DNA of 64,000 nucleotides from Agaricus subrufescens (GCA_029945375.1 CM057058.1:1426001-1490000); one strand, 5' to 3'. Counted from the first letter of the stretch, positions 19,501-31,193 are shown. Translations and numbers: made by a program. The notes: generated by a model from the sequence alone, not told the origin.

Positions 19501-21736
19501 CTCCTCAAATTTAGTCTGGTGCTTATATGCAGGTCCCTTTTTATTCTCCTTGAAGTACTTTGCTGGTAGTGGTGGAACTTCTACCACCGCTTTCAATCCT
19601 GGTACCTTCCTATAAGGAAACCTCTCAACTCTCGTAGACAACATCTCTTTTTCCTCAACTGCTTCTTTCTTTTTGTTTTTCTGTTTTTCTCCCGGGTTCT
19701 CTTTCCTAGAATTATCCTCAGTTGCCTTAACACCTCTGAAACTAACCCGTTTTCCAGAGACTGGCTTCATCACTGGATGTCCTAAAAAACCCAGCCCTGC
19801 TCCTTTGTGGCAGAAAGCAAACTCGATAACTTTCTCAAGAGTGCCTCCTTGCTATCATCTTTGCTCTCAACTACTGTCTCAGAGTCTCCCTGCCCAGAAC
19901 TACCTGTCGCATCTGGTATTTTGTGCAGTAGGACCTCCATTCCAGCAATCTTCCCTTTCAAACTTTCTAGCTCGAGATCCTTTTTATTGATCCCTTGCTC
20001 CCTCTTCAGAATAGTTGGCAGATTCTCATAAGTAGGACCTATATGTATATCCCGTATCCAGCTCCTCATCTGCTGGTTCATAAATCCAGGATGCAACTGT
20101 CACGGGCATAAATTTCCTAACACACTCTTGGATATTCAACCCTGCCTTTCGAGGAATTGCTGCACCATTCGAGAACTGAATCTTGTTACCATCTGTCTTA
20201 ATCTTTCCATCCTTCTCATCTTGCATCTTATAAGAGCAGGTTGCCCATCTGTGGTCCTCACCACAATAGAAACATCCTTGATGATGTTCCAGTGTGTAAT
20301 TGTTCTGGAAAGGTGGTCTCGGACATGGAGGAAAGTTGTCCGGCGGTCTTGGCCCTTGGGTAGTGAAACTTGATCTCAATGAGTTGAGACTCCCCTGCAA
20401 ACTCTTCTGCTGCATCATCCATAAATCTTTCATCACATTCATCTCTTGTCACATTTCTTGGCAGATAGCTTCAACATCTGCCGACCCTTGCACTGCGGCT
20501 GTCATCTTGCATTTCACAGAGCCTTTTGCTTTCACTGCAGCTTTCTCAGCAGTCGAGTCAGTAGATCTAACAAGATTTTTGCTTCCTACCAACTCCACAG
20601 CTTTCGAGATCACTTCCTTCCAATCATATAGATCCTCATTCCTTGTCTGGACATTCAAGCCGGCATTCCTCAATGTTCCATTCAAAGCTAGCCTTATATT
20701 TAGCTGATCTCTAAATGTCAAGTCAAGAGATGACACAAATGCCTCAACTATCTCTCTGTTTGAGATAAGGGCAGGAGGCTTCAAACACTTTTCAGCTATG
20801 ACCTGGAATTTACGCCTGAAAGATAACAGTCATGACTCCTCAGCCAAAGTGATAACGTGGAATCTCAGACACAAATCCTTTAAAGCTCCCACCAAGCCTG
20901 CTTCTTTTTCTACAAGCTCAGGGTATTTCAAGTCAAGTGCCTTTCTAAAGTCACTCCATCTTCCTGTGGACTCTGGAATGGCCAGCCATTCCATTCTAAT
21001 GTCATGCAGAACATAGGCTAACACCCATTTCATCTTTTCATTCTCATCTGTCAACACGACTGATTCACAAGTCTGGTTGAGGCACCAAATAAAATCAGGT
21101 AATGCATCTACATCACCTTCCCATTTTGGCATGCCAGCTGTCATTGGCACAGGCATCTCCCTTCTAGACATTCTCAGTCTGGCTGCTGGTGGTGGTGGAT
21201 TTGTAGGGGGTTTCAGTTGTGCAGGTGGTAGGCTCAGAGCCAATATTCCTTTAGTTTGAGGCAAACTTGTAGGGGCCGCAGGTACTGAAACACTTGCTGT
21301 GGCACTCAAGGATGAAGTTAAGGGAGAGATAGGCTGAGTCACGGGTAATTTTTCAACTTCTGAGGGTGCAGACTCCTCCAGATGAAAAAGGTCTTTCAGT
21401 TGTTGTTGGTACAAACTTGGAGCCAGTGGATTAAAAGCTAAACTGGTAGCTGGTGATCCCCCTGACTGTCGAGTGAATGGTGATTCTCTGAGACTGATGG
21501 AACTTGTGGAAGGAAGTGGTAAGCCCTCCCTAGGCACTACTGGCACTTGAATACGAGGTATGGCTGCATGTCTACTGGACTGGCTGATCCAATTATAAAA
21601 CACCCTGGAACTTCCAATCTTGACTGATCAGAGCTTCCAAATGAACTCTCTAATCGCCTTTCCAGAAACGGGTTATGCTCTGTATCGTCCAATGCTCCCT
21701 TGGTAGGAACTCCCCACACTTTGCGTGTAAATTTGG
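16595..21736 (-). pseudogene. Gypsy-1 gag-protease remnant
   Basis: Decayed minus-strand polyprotein read from 21736 down to 16595. Gag pieces lie at about 21603-20830 and 20784-20449; the zinc knuckle CFYCGEDHRWATC (C-x2-C-x4-H-x4-C) lies in 20442-20026. A basic linker follows at 19773-19323. The retropepsin DSGSQ lies in the 17904-17320 frame. The pre-RT segment with RIPPVVYDEVCRIIQ ends at about 16600, where LTR copy A cuts off the rest of pol. In-frame stops and at least one frameshift near 20040 break it. A solo LTR at 17990-19322 interrupts it, and coding continuity is restored when that LTR and one TCGGT are removed. Its 5' LTR is probably copy B at 29879-31193, separated by the Gypsy-2 insertion. 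Confidence 0.8.
17990..19322 (-). repeat. solo LTR D inside Gypsy-1
   Basis: About 1333 bp flanked by TCGGT at 17985-17989 and 19323-19327. In minus orientation it begins TGATACGGCCCGCAC. Its first 25 bases resemble those of the Gypsy-1 LTR, so it is a related subfamily. It has no internal region, hence a solo LTR. It contains about 18 or more GCTAG/CTAGC sites. Confidence 0.85.
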
Positions 21737-21741
21737 GCTCG

Positions 21742-22309
21742 TGTCACAGATTTGAAAGATTACGTTATATCTTACCAACGGCTGATCCGATTCTTACGAA
21801 TTGGGCACCGTTGGAAAGCCCTGATCAAACCGTTTCTACTGATACCCATATCACCCGAAACGGCCCAGTAATTGTTGAGATATTCAACGTTCTTTATTCT
21901 CTGTGCCATAAGTTAGAAGACCTTAATTACCTAATTGTTCTAGAGCAGTCCAGACCATTCTAGAACATTCTAGAACCTTCTAGAATGTTCTCTATCACAT
22001 CATTATGTCACCATTACCCAGAGTAACCCAGAGTAACTCAGAGTAGTAGGGATTGTTCCTATTGGTTGGTTATTATTAGAGTAGCTAAACTTAGATACAT
22101 AGTTAGTCATGACTAGAGTCCCTGGGGTCATTGGTAGTGTCCCAGGTCCTTCTCAGATGTGTATATAAGTAGCTTGTCTTGGTGTCCTTAAGACCCAGAC
22201 TTAACAACATCAGTTGTGCTTTGTCATCTCATCTCTCTGCTTATCTAAGATCACTGCTCTTTCCCCATTTATCTCTCAAAGGTTACTTAGGTAAGCAAGA
22301 TTTGTGATA
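21742..22309 (+). repeat. Gypsy-2 5' LTR
   Basis: Begins TGTCACAG and ends TGTGATA. It contains repeated TTCTAGAA-type motifs near 21955-21990, repeated AGAGTAACCC blocks near 22015, and a TGTATATAAG promoter element near 22160. Confidence 0.95.
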
Positions 22310-22994
22310 GTTTGTTAAGTCTGCTCTTTTGGGCATGATTGTTTGGCAATCATGTCTGGGTTGTTTGCAGATGTGTATTCTTGTTTGGGCATTGGGGGCA
22401 TTTCAGTCATAGTTGCTGCAAAGAGCTATTGACTTATGGAGAAGGCCTTTGGCTTTGTCTTGGCATTGTTTGTCATTGTTTGTCACTATTTTGACACTAT
22501 TTGTCACTATTTGACCAACTTTGTCCATGATTGGCAACACCTTGTCATTTGTTTGGCATTGTTTGTCCATGTTTGGCATTGATGGATCAATGTTTGTGAT
22601 GGTGTTTGTGATGACCCTGATATTCAGTGTTGGACTATTATGTCATAGGGACTACCTTTTATGGTGTCTTACCTAATCCACTTGCCGGACCCTAGGCGTA
22701 AGGGGTGTCAGCTTATTCCTATTACTGGAAACTGACTTGATAAAACCATGAGGCATATCTTTGTCGTTGACGGTTGAGTCTTGTTAGTAGCGACTTAGGA
22801 TTTGTGTAATACAAACCTTTGCAGTGTGTGTGGAAGCACACTGAGATCTGATACTCCCCCTCCATAAGCCAGTGTGAGAAACTGGATATGACGTCGACTC
22901 TCCCATCAAGATACACATCAAGACCCACTTTCTTTATTTGTACCTCATCTGCTGAAATAGAGATGTTGTATTCACACCACTTGTTGCCTTAGCC
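22310..22994 (+). other. Gypsy-2 leader
   Basis: Untranslated leader between the 5' LTR and the first ORF. The part at about 22450-22610 is made of irregular short repeats around TTTGTCACTATTTG and TTTGGCATTG. No clear tRNA primer site is seen directly after the LTR. Confidence 0.7.
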
Positions 22995-23711
22995 ATGCCA
23001 AAAGTCAAAAAATCTGATGTCATTCATTATCATGACGAAATGACCTGGAAACCTGGTCGTTTTGAAATGACCAAAGACATGAAAAACCGAACCAAACATA
23101 TTGGTCGTCCTACCAAACACTATCATCCTCCCCCTCCTGTCCCTCTCATCAAGCGTGTTCTGTCGCCAGAAGAATATGCTGAGATCAGGAAGGACCATGA
23201 AGATGAAATGAATCAAATGTCACTTCTTCAACGACTCACCAAAGAACGTAAAACTTTGGAAGAACGAATTGCAAGCTCTCCTCCACTTTTGGACCGCATT
23301 ACTCCAGCTGTTCCAAAACTTCCCACACTCTCTCCACCTATCCCACCTGATCTTCATATCAAGAAAACCAAGTATCTCTTACGTATTCAAGAGTTCAAAC
23401 AGGTTATCCAACCTACTCTGGATCGTCTCGAACCTGTTTTCAAGGCCTTTGAACAAAGGGTCTCAGAACTCACTCTTCCGCAGGAGAAATCGGCAGAAGA
23501 GGAATTGAACGACCCACTCTGGGATTGGTTCAATAGATTGCAGGTTATTGAGAGAGATATTGAAAAGATAGGTCATAAATTCAAAAATGGAGACTGGAGA
23601 AAACTTAAAGGAGCCTGTAAACGAATTAAAGCAGTGTCTTTTAGCAACTTAGCTACTAGATTGGTAGAAATTAGACAGGAATTGTTATCTCTAAACATTA
23701 CATTACCTTAA
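22995..23711 (+). CDS. Gypsy-2 ORF0, unknown protein
   Basis: Intact 238-residue frame from ATG 22995, upstream of gag by 110 bases. The N-terminus is basic (MPKVKKSDVIHYHDEMTWKP), a proline run follows at about 45-50, and two likely coiled-coil regions lie at about 75-95 and 125-160 (RIQEFKQVIQPTLDRLEPVF). The C-terminus is basic. I find no retroviral Gag, zinc-finger or enzyme motif. An additional ORF before gag is not standard for chromoviruses; it could be an accessory structural or RNA-binding protein. The absence of stops suggests that it was under selection until recently. Confidence 0.75.
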   Translation: MPKVKKSDVIHYHDEMTWKPGRFEMTKDMKNRTKHIGRPTKHYHPPPPVPLIKRVLSPEEYAEIRKDHEDEMNQMSLLQRLTKERKTLEERIASSPPLLDRITPAVPKLPTLSPPIPPDLHIKKTKYLLRIQEFKQVIQPTLDRLEPVFKAFEQRVSELTLPQEKSAEEELNDPLWDWFNRLQVIERDIEKIGHKFKNGDWRKLKGACKRIKAVSFSNLATRLVEIRQELLSLNITLP

Positions 23712-23821
23712 AATGGAGATCTACTGTCTTTGACTGGCATTGGCTATGTGTGATTTTCTTTTTATTTGCACTTCTTTCACAACAAACTTTATTGTTCATT
23801 ATTGACAAGGTTACTTAGACC

Positions 23822-25279
23822 ATGTCTGACTTCATTCCCAACTACATCCCATACTCTTCATCTGTGGTTATGCCAGAAGATAATGCTGATGCCTGGGCGA
23901 ACCGAGTTTCTCATGGAGTTAACTTTGCTGTTCTCAACATGGCTGATGAACCGCCTCGTGCAGCCCTGGCTCATCTACTTCGCAATGCCCACACAGTGGA
24001 TACTGAAACTATGAAAGAGTATATTGACGAAGAAGTTGAAGGATTATCTTCCCATTATAATGAGGCACTCGATAGGGCATACTCTCGAATCGCTATTCTT
24101 GAGGCCAGGCTGTCTTCATTGTTGAACCTTGAAGCAAGAGTTAATCTTCTTCAAAATCAGATAGGCCAAACTCCTGCTGATGCTAACTCTGGTGTTGCAA
24201 AAACCAGAGTTCCTGAACCTCCGACCTATGCTGGATCTGAGAATAAAATGCAGCTAGATGATTGGTTAAATCAAATGGCCCTATACTGTGCAGCTTCTGG
24301 AATCGTCACTGACCACCAGAAAATCATATGTGCACTTACTCGATTACGTGCACCAGCTAGCACTTATATGAAGGACTATTTTGTCAAGGTTCAAATGGAT
24401 CAACCTCTTGGAAACTGGGAAAACTTTGTTAAGGAATTGAAGAGTATTTATGGACAAAGGGACGATAAGGAAGGTGCTAAAAAGGAATTGGCAGCACTAT
24501 GGGGTAATAAGGAGCTTGCCAAGAAAAACTTTGTCAAATTTGTGGAACGTTATCGTACTTTGGCTAGGATTGTTGACTATCCTGATGAAGTCCACATTGA
24601 CAAGTTGAAAGATGTTATACCTGATGAGTTGCGAAAATCGCTTATCATGTATGAAATCAATAATTTGGCGCCAAAAACTTGGGATGAATATCTCCAGTTA
24701 TTGCTTAAGGCATTCAAACTCCTTCACCCTGATAAGGCTCAAGGTGTCATTTTCGGCGACAGCGGAAATGCAAGTGGTAGTGGCAACAAGGATCCATATG
24801 CTATGGAGATTGATCAGGCGAAAAAGAAGAAAACCAAAGAGGCTAGTAGTCAAGAGAAGGTACAGAAATACTGTCAAATCTGTGCTGGCAAAGGGTTGAA
24901 GACAAAATCTAAGACCCACAATACTAGTGACTGCTATGATAAACCTGGCAATGAGAGTAAACGTCCTCAGAAGTCTACTCCATCTTCTTCTAAACCAACT
25001 CCATCCTCGTCATCTGGATCTTCAAATGGTACTCATAAACCCAAAAACTTCAAGACTCGACTAGTCGAGTTGCTCAATTCCATGGATGATGATGACCCAG
25101 AAACCCCTTCTGAGGTTGTCACCGTCAACAGCGCGACCATCGAAGAACTTCCTGATTCCACGCCTGTTGAAACAAAGGCTGTAGCACAAGTCGGTGATGT
25201 GCTGAAGGGATCTGGGAAGCCGACGGGCTCCAAAAAGCTTAAAGGAAGGGCTCAGATGGATTTTCCGGAGGGACTGTAG
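23822..25279 (+). CDS. Gypsy-2 Gag
   Basis: Intact 485-residue capsid polyprotein. A coiled-coil segment lies at about 75-115. The retrotransposon Gag core follows (YAGSENKMQLDDWLNQM ... WENFVKELKSIYG ... FVKFVERYRTLARIVDY). A non-standard zinc knuckle CQICAGKGLKTKSKTHNTSDC (C-x2-C-x13-H-x4-C spacing by eye) lies at about 358-378, then a Ser/Pro-rich tail. It ends at TAG 25277-25279 and overlaps the pol frame by 37 bases, so pol needs a -1 shift. Confidence 0.9.
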   Translation: MSDFIPNYIPYSSSVVMPEDNADAWANRVSHGVNFAVLNMADEPPRAALAHLLRNAHTVDTETMKEYIDEEVEGLSSHYNEALDRAYSRIAILEARLSSLLNLEARVNLLQNQIGQTPADANSGVAKTRVPEPPTYAGSENKMQLDDWLNQMALYCAASGIVTDHQKIICALTRLRAPASTYMKDYFVKVQMDQPLGNWENFVKELKSIYGQRDDKEGAKKELAALWGNKELAKKNFVKFVERYRTLARIVDYPDEVHIDKLKDVIPDELRKSLIMYEINNLAPKTWDEYLQLLLKAFKLLHPDKAQGVIFGDSGNASGSGNKDPYAMEIDQAKKKKTKEASSQEKVQKYCQICAGKGLKTKSKTHNTSDCYDKPGNESKRPQKSTPSSSKPTPSSSSGSSNGTHKPKNFKTRLVELLNSMDDDDPETPSEVVTVNSATIEELPDSTPVETKAVAQVGDVLKGSGKPTGSKKLKGRAQMDFPEGL

Positions 25280-28200
25280 AGGATAATGTCTGTGATCTAC
25301 AGTCTGGAAGTAGTATACCTCATGTTGGCTCAGATAGTTCTGAAGTAGTACTGGATGCTTGTGTAAATAATATATTGCGCAACAAGACTTCTTCCTTTAG
25401 ACTTCCAGTAACACTATGGGTATACGGCACAAAAGTGCAGACCGAGGCTTTAGTTGATTCGGGAGCCACAACAAACTTCATCGACAAAGAGTTTGTCAAA
25501 CAAAATAACCTGGCTACACATAAATTGGCTTCACCGTATAGAGTAATCAATGCGGATGGAACTCCAAATAAATCTGGACAGATTAATGAATATGTCCGTG
25601 CCTATGTTGAGATTGGTTCTCACAAGTCCACACATTATCTCTTTGTCACTCAGTTAGGGGACAAGAATATGATGATTGGATATTCATACTTGTATAAACA
25701 CAATCCAACTATTGATTGGCACAATGGGGAATGGGAGTTCACCAGGTGCCCGGATACATGTACCAGTAAAGCCCGTAAAACACGAGATGTAGAAGCTGGT
25801 GCCAACGAGCTTTCTCTCGACTCTGATAATCCATGGGAATCTTCATTGGACGACTTAGGTGATGAAGACATGGATAATCCACATATTAATTGGGTCGATG
25901 TAAATGACCCTGACGATCGCCAACAAGCTATGGTGATAGCATCTATGTTCGACAAAGACATAGAAGAGGAACTTGACGATGAAGATACTAAGAACTGGAA
26001 GGAACATGTGCCAGAATGGCTACATGAGTACGGTGACGTGTTTTCTAAAGTCAAGTCAGAACGTATGCCAACTAGAAAGGAATATGACCATGGAATTGAG
26101 TTTGTTGAAGGCGCAATGCTTCCCAAACCAGCTAAGGTCTATCCTTTGTCTCCAAAAGAGAGAAATTCTCTTGATTTATGGATTGATGAAGAACTCCGTA
26201 AAGGTTATATACGACCTTCTACAAGTCCAATTGCTGCCCCATTCTTCTTTGTCAAAAAGAAAGATGGCAGTCTTCGACCAGTCATGGATTACCGTGCACT
26301 CAATGGTATCACTGTCAAAAACCGTTATCCTATTCCAAGAATCTCTGACTTGATTGAATCTCTCAGTCAAGCTTCAATATTCACAAAAATTGACCTTAGA
26401 TGGGGATATAACAATGTCCGCATCAAAAAGGGAGATGAATGGAAAACTGCTTTTATAACACGACGTGGACTATTTGAAGCAACGGTTATGTATTTTGGTT
26501 TCTCTAATGCACCAGCCACATTCCAAAGTATGATGAACAATATACTTGGAGACTTGATTCGTAAAGGACAAGTTATGGTGTACTTAGATGATATCCTTAT
26601 ATTTGGGAATGATAAAAAGGAACATCAGAAACTGGTCAAAGAAGTGCTGAAAAGACTTCGAGAAAATGACCTATTTGCTAAAGCAGAAAAGTGTTCCTTT
26701 GAACAAACAAGTATGAAATATCTTGGAATGGTCATTTCCCATAACAAGGTCGAAATGGATGAGGAGAAACTCAATGGAGTTCTTGAGTGGCCAGTACCTA
26801 CTAAGGTTAAACATGTTCAGGCATTTATTGGATTTGCGAATTACTATCGCAGGTTTATTAAAGACTTTTCCAAAATTGTCAAGCCACTCACCAATCTGAC
26901 CAAGAAAGATCAACCTTGGGTTTGGGAAGCAGAACAGCAAAATGCATTTGAAGCGCTGAAAAAGGCTTTCACCACTGCTCCCATTCTACGTATCCCAGAT
27001 GATGAAAATCCCTTTAGGCTGTCAACAGATGCAAGTGATTTTGCTACTGGTGCAGTCCTCTCCCAGCTGGACCCAACTGATAGCTTGTGGCACCCAGTTG
27101 CTTATTTCTCTAAGTCATTAGATATTCATGAACGAAATTATGAAATATATGACAAAGAGTTATTAGCCATTATCAGGGGATTAGAGGAATATCGTCATCT
27201 TCTAGAGGGACATCCTAAGATAATTGAGATCTGGTCAGATCATCAAAACCTCACATACTTCAAGTCAGCACAAAAACTGACTAGGAGACAAGCCCGGTGG
27301 GCACTATACCTCACACGCTTTCACTATTCCCTATACCACAAACCAGGAAAGACGATGCAAGCTGAAGACCCTCTGTCCAGGAGGCCAGACCATGAAGAGG
27401 GGGTAAACTTCGATAATGAGGATCAAATTCTTTTGAAGCCTGAATTTTTCGCTGTTCAAGCTATCGAAGCTGTTCATGAGTCACCTATAAATGATGAACA
27501 AATCCTAAAAGAGGTCAAACAAGCATTACTTTCCGATAATGTGACAAAGGACTATAAGTCACTTTTACAGTCTGGTCCTCGTGAATTTGGAAAATCACTA
27601 CAGGATTGGAACTATGAAAATGGTCTACTACTATATAGAGGAAAGGTCTACATCCCTAAAAGCATAGATGATCATCTGAGATGTCGTATTGTCCAGATTC
27701 ATCATGACTTGCCCTCAGCAGGACATCCAGGACGATGGAAAACATATGAATTGGTTTCTAGAAACTATTGGTGGCCTAGTATGTCTATATTTGTCAAGAA
27801 CTATGTTAAAGGCTGTGATATGTGTCAGCGGATGAAAAATCACCCACAACAGCCCTATGGACTGCTTATTCCAAACAAGGTACCTAATGGTCCTTGGGAA
27901 ATTATATCTACCGACCTTATTACTCAATTACCTGAGTCAAATGGCTATGACGCAATATGTGTTGTTGTTGACAGATTAACAAAACGAGCTCACTTCTATC
28001 CCATTAACAACCGGTTCACCTCACAAGATCTAGCGCAATTACTATATGATAGGATATATCCCCTACATGGATTGCCATTACAGATCATATCTGATAGAGG
28101 AGTACAGTATTCGGCTGAACTCTTCCAGAATTGGTGTCGGATATTGGGTATTGAGTCAACTATGTCAACAGCCTACCATCCTCAAACAGATGGTCAGACT

Positions 28201-28941
28201 GAGCGTGTTAACCAGACTCTGGAACAGTACCTACGGTGTTATGTTGATTATAACCTCACCAACTGGTCAGACCTGCTTTCATCAGCAGAGTTTGCATACA
28301 ACAACCAAGCACATGAAGGTACTAAGGAATCACCATTTTTCCTTGAGTATGGTCGGCATCCACGAGCAGGACCTATTGTCAAGGCGACTACCCATTTTGA
28401 CCTTAATGACATAACATATAAAAGACAAGAGGCACAAGAGCAGGCGAAAGCAGCTCTTATACTTGCAGCAGAAAGAATGAAATGGTACTATGACCAAGGG
28501 GTCCAGAAAGTTCCCTTTAGAGTTAGAGATAAAGTACTACTCAACCTCAAGGATTATCAGACAACAGAGTGAGCATTATGACCACGTTTTGAGGGACCAT
28601 TTGAAATCATTGAACAACTGTCCCCTGTAACATTCAGGTTACGTATGCCAGCTCGATATCGTTCTATACATCCAGTCTTTCATGCTAGCAAGTTAGTCAC
28701 CTACTCTGAACCCACCATCCTCGGACAAAAACCATCAGCACCACCACCTATCCAAATTGGTGGACATGATGAATGGGAAGTCGAAAAGATTCTCCAACAC
28801 CGAGTTCGTAACAGGAAGAATGAATTCCTAGTTAGATGGAAAGGGTTTACCCAAGGAGATGATACCTAGGAACCAGAATCAAACCTTAAAAATGCGACTG
28901 AAAAGATTCAGGAGTATTTCCATCATAATCCCAAGCACTAG
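25243..28941 (+). pseudogene. Gypsy-2 Pol with three late in-frame stops
   Basis: The pol frame opens at 25243 after TAA 25240-25242, in frame -1 to gag; no ATG is needed if translation arrives by frameshift. Protease shows LVDSGATTNFID. Reverse transcriptase has RPVMDYRALN, FTKIDLRWGYN and the catalytic YLDDI. RNase H has STDASDFATG and DKELLAI. Integrase has the HHCC region (HHDLPSAGHPG...CDMCQ) and the D,D,E pattern (STDLI, SDRGVQY, QTERVNQ). After 1065 codons a TGA (28570-28572), a second TGA (28579-28581) and a TAG (28867-28869) interrupt the segment containing the chromodomain (EWEVEKILQHRVRN...FLVRWKGF), which ends at 28941. All three stops stand where Trp is likely. The enzymes themselves look intact. 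Confidence 0.9.
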
Positions 28942-28994
28942 ACCTAGGGAACTGGATAACTTCTCATCAGAGTTTGAACCAAAAGAGAGGGTAA

Positions 28995-29563
28995 TGTCAC
29001 AGATTTGGAAGATTACGTTATATCTTACCAACGGCTGATCCGATTCTTACAAATTGGGCACCGTTGGAAAGCCCTGATCAAACCGTTTCTACTGATACCC
29101 ATATCACCCGAAACGGCCCAGTAATTGTTGAGATATTCAACGTTCTTTATTCTCTGTGCCATAAGTTAGAAGACCTTAATTACCTAATTGTTCTAGAGCA
29201 GTCCAGACCATTCTAGAACATTCTAGAACCTTCTAGAATGTTCTCTATCACATCATTATCGCACCATTACCCAGAGTAACCCAGAGTAACTCAGAGTAGT
29301 AAAGGGATTGTTCCTATTGGTTGGTTATTATTAGAGTAGCTAAACTTAGATACATTATTAGTCATGACTAGAGTCCCTGGGGTCATTGGTAGTGTCCCAG
29401 GTCCTTCTCAGATGTGTATATAAGTAGCTTGTCTTGGTGTCCTTAAGACCCAGACTTAACAACATCAGTTGTGCTTTGTCATCTCATCTCTCTGCTTATC
29501 TAAGATCACTGCTCTTTCCCCATTTATCTCTCAAGGTTACTTAGGTAAGCAAGATTTGTGATA
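28995..29563 (+). repeat. Gypsy-2 3' LTR
   Basis: 569 bp, begins TGTCACAGATTTGG and ends TGTGATA just before GCTCG. Purine-rich AAAAGAGAGGGTAA immediately before it is the polypurine tract. Confidence 0.95.
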
Positions 29564-29568
29564 GCTCG

Positions 29569-29878
29569 ACTCCTGTCTCAACCTCTAACCTTTGACTCTC
29601 TTCTCTCTCCTTTCCTTTTTCTCTTTGCTCCTCTTCCCTAGCTCACTTCAATGCTAAATCTGGATCCTTGGGGATGGGAATGAGGCTTGAGGCCTGTGAG
29701 TTTGAAGTAGCCCTCCCTGATTTCCCTTTTCACTCCAGTTTTCTCTGAGACTATGCTCCTGTCATTTGTACTGTCCTAGACCACCTCTTTTGAGCTGTAT
29801 CACAAAGGCTCAAACAAAATAAACTCTGAAAAACTTAATCACTTTCAATCTGAAACTCCCCTCATGGTGGGCTCCAGA
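29569..29878 (-). mobile_element. Gypsy-1 leader and primer site
   Basis: The minus-strand sequence after LTR copy B starts TCTGGAGCCCACCATGAGG, a plausible tRNA primer site starting with TGG two bases after the LTR. About 310 bases of leader follow and end at GAGTCGAGC. Once Gypsy-2 and one GCTCG are removed, this leader joins the gag remnant at 21736. Confidence 0.75.
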
Positions 29879-31193
29879 TGAAGAGACTAGATTGGTATAA
29901 GTGTGGAAAATAAAATATAAAAATTATAAAATTGAATGCAAATGCAACCCTTTGAAATACACCAAGTCTCAAGTGCAGTTTGTGGGGAGAATAAATCAGA
30001 AAGAAAGTGAAAGTAAGAGTCTCGATTAAGTATTAAATGAAAATAAGGGTAGAATAGAAATGTGAAACAAGTCTCGACTGAATAGAGACCTCTTCCAGAC
30101 CTGTGCCATTTTGATTAGAACCTTTGCAACAAGGGGCTGTCCTCAATAGGATGGGTTAGACACCTATCTAGGAAGGGTAGCGAGTCCGCCCTAGTGATGC
30201 CTCAACAAACTTGGAAAGCCTTGACCTGCCTTTGCACTTCGAGACAGACTGCAAGACAAGTCGAGCTAGCACCAAACGCTATCGTGATCCTATTAGACCA
30301 GTGAAGATACTCTCTTGAGCAGAACACAAGACCTTCTGAGTTGAGAAAGAACTTTAAGAAATGCTTAGAACACTGCAAAGTTTAACCAAACTCAATTTCA
30401 CTCACACAGCGCTTGGGCAAAGATTTGATCCCAAACCTTGCCCTTGACTGGCAACTATATATGATACACAATAAAAAACTGAGACAAAATAACAAATATG
30501 AAACAAATAACCAAGTCTGTATCCAGTGCTGAATGGGTATAACCTCCTCAACCGTTCTTTCTCCACCAATCAACAGTCTTGACTATTCAGTCTTCTCGAC
30601 CAAACATTGCACTTGCCTAATCCCTTGCTCTTCATTGGCTAACAAGGTTTCAACCCTAGACCCTGGTCTAGGAACCCTCGAGACTCATCCCCCACTCCAG
30701 TTGCTTTGAGATTATCAACATTGCTACCCAATCCTGAGTCTTGACTGATAATCCCAACAGCCTTGCTTCAGTTCATTCAGTCTTGACATGTGTGAATCAC
30801 CTACTTCCTAGCCTTTCCATATCAGGCAGGTAGTAGTTATAGATTCAGTCTAGCATAAGGTCTGCTAAAGGAACCACACTCCACTAAGTCCTTGAGCTAT
30901 CCCATAGCCAGTCTCGATGATAATTCACAATAAAGTCTCCCTAGATTCAGCCTTGAGACTTCCATTTTAAAGTCCTCAAATGTGATTATATTTCCCCTAA
31001 CAGTACAGTTTTCCTGCTAGGAACCATGGATGCAATCTCGACTGATCCCTAGTTTGACCTGTCTTCACACATGCCCTCGACCAATCTTATTACTAACAGA
31101 GTGATCGATTACTTGTTCTCAAGCCTAATATACATATATACCTAACTGCATTAAACATATATTTTCACGTGTAAAACAGCTGGGGCTGTAACA
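29879..31193 (-). repeat. Gypsy-1 5' LTR, copy B
   Basis: About 1315 bp; begins TGTTACAGCCCCAGC and ends AGTCTCTTCA in minus orientation. It is the most decayed of the three copies: many CG sites of copy C (42 kb) are TG or CA here. An ORF of 63 codons at 30382-30573 is not credible. Confidence 0.8.

Larger units (their letters stand above)
21742..29563 (+). mobile_element. Gypsy-2, chromodomain gypsy retrotransposon with three ORFs
   Basis: A 7.8-kb element with LTRs of 568 and 569 bp that differ at roughly seven places by eye. The 5-bp target duplication is GCTCG (21737-21741 and 29564-29568). It sits between the leader and gag of Gypsy-1. Gene order is an extra ORF, gag, pol with protease, reverse transcriptase, RNase H and integrase, then chromodomain, the order of chromoviruses (Tf1/Ty3 side). 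Confidence 0.95.

Noticed and set aside
30382..30573. 63-codon ORF in LTR copy B
   Set aside because: Lies within a decayed LTR and is not open in the other copies.
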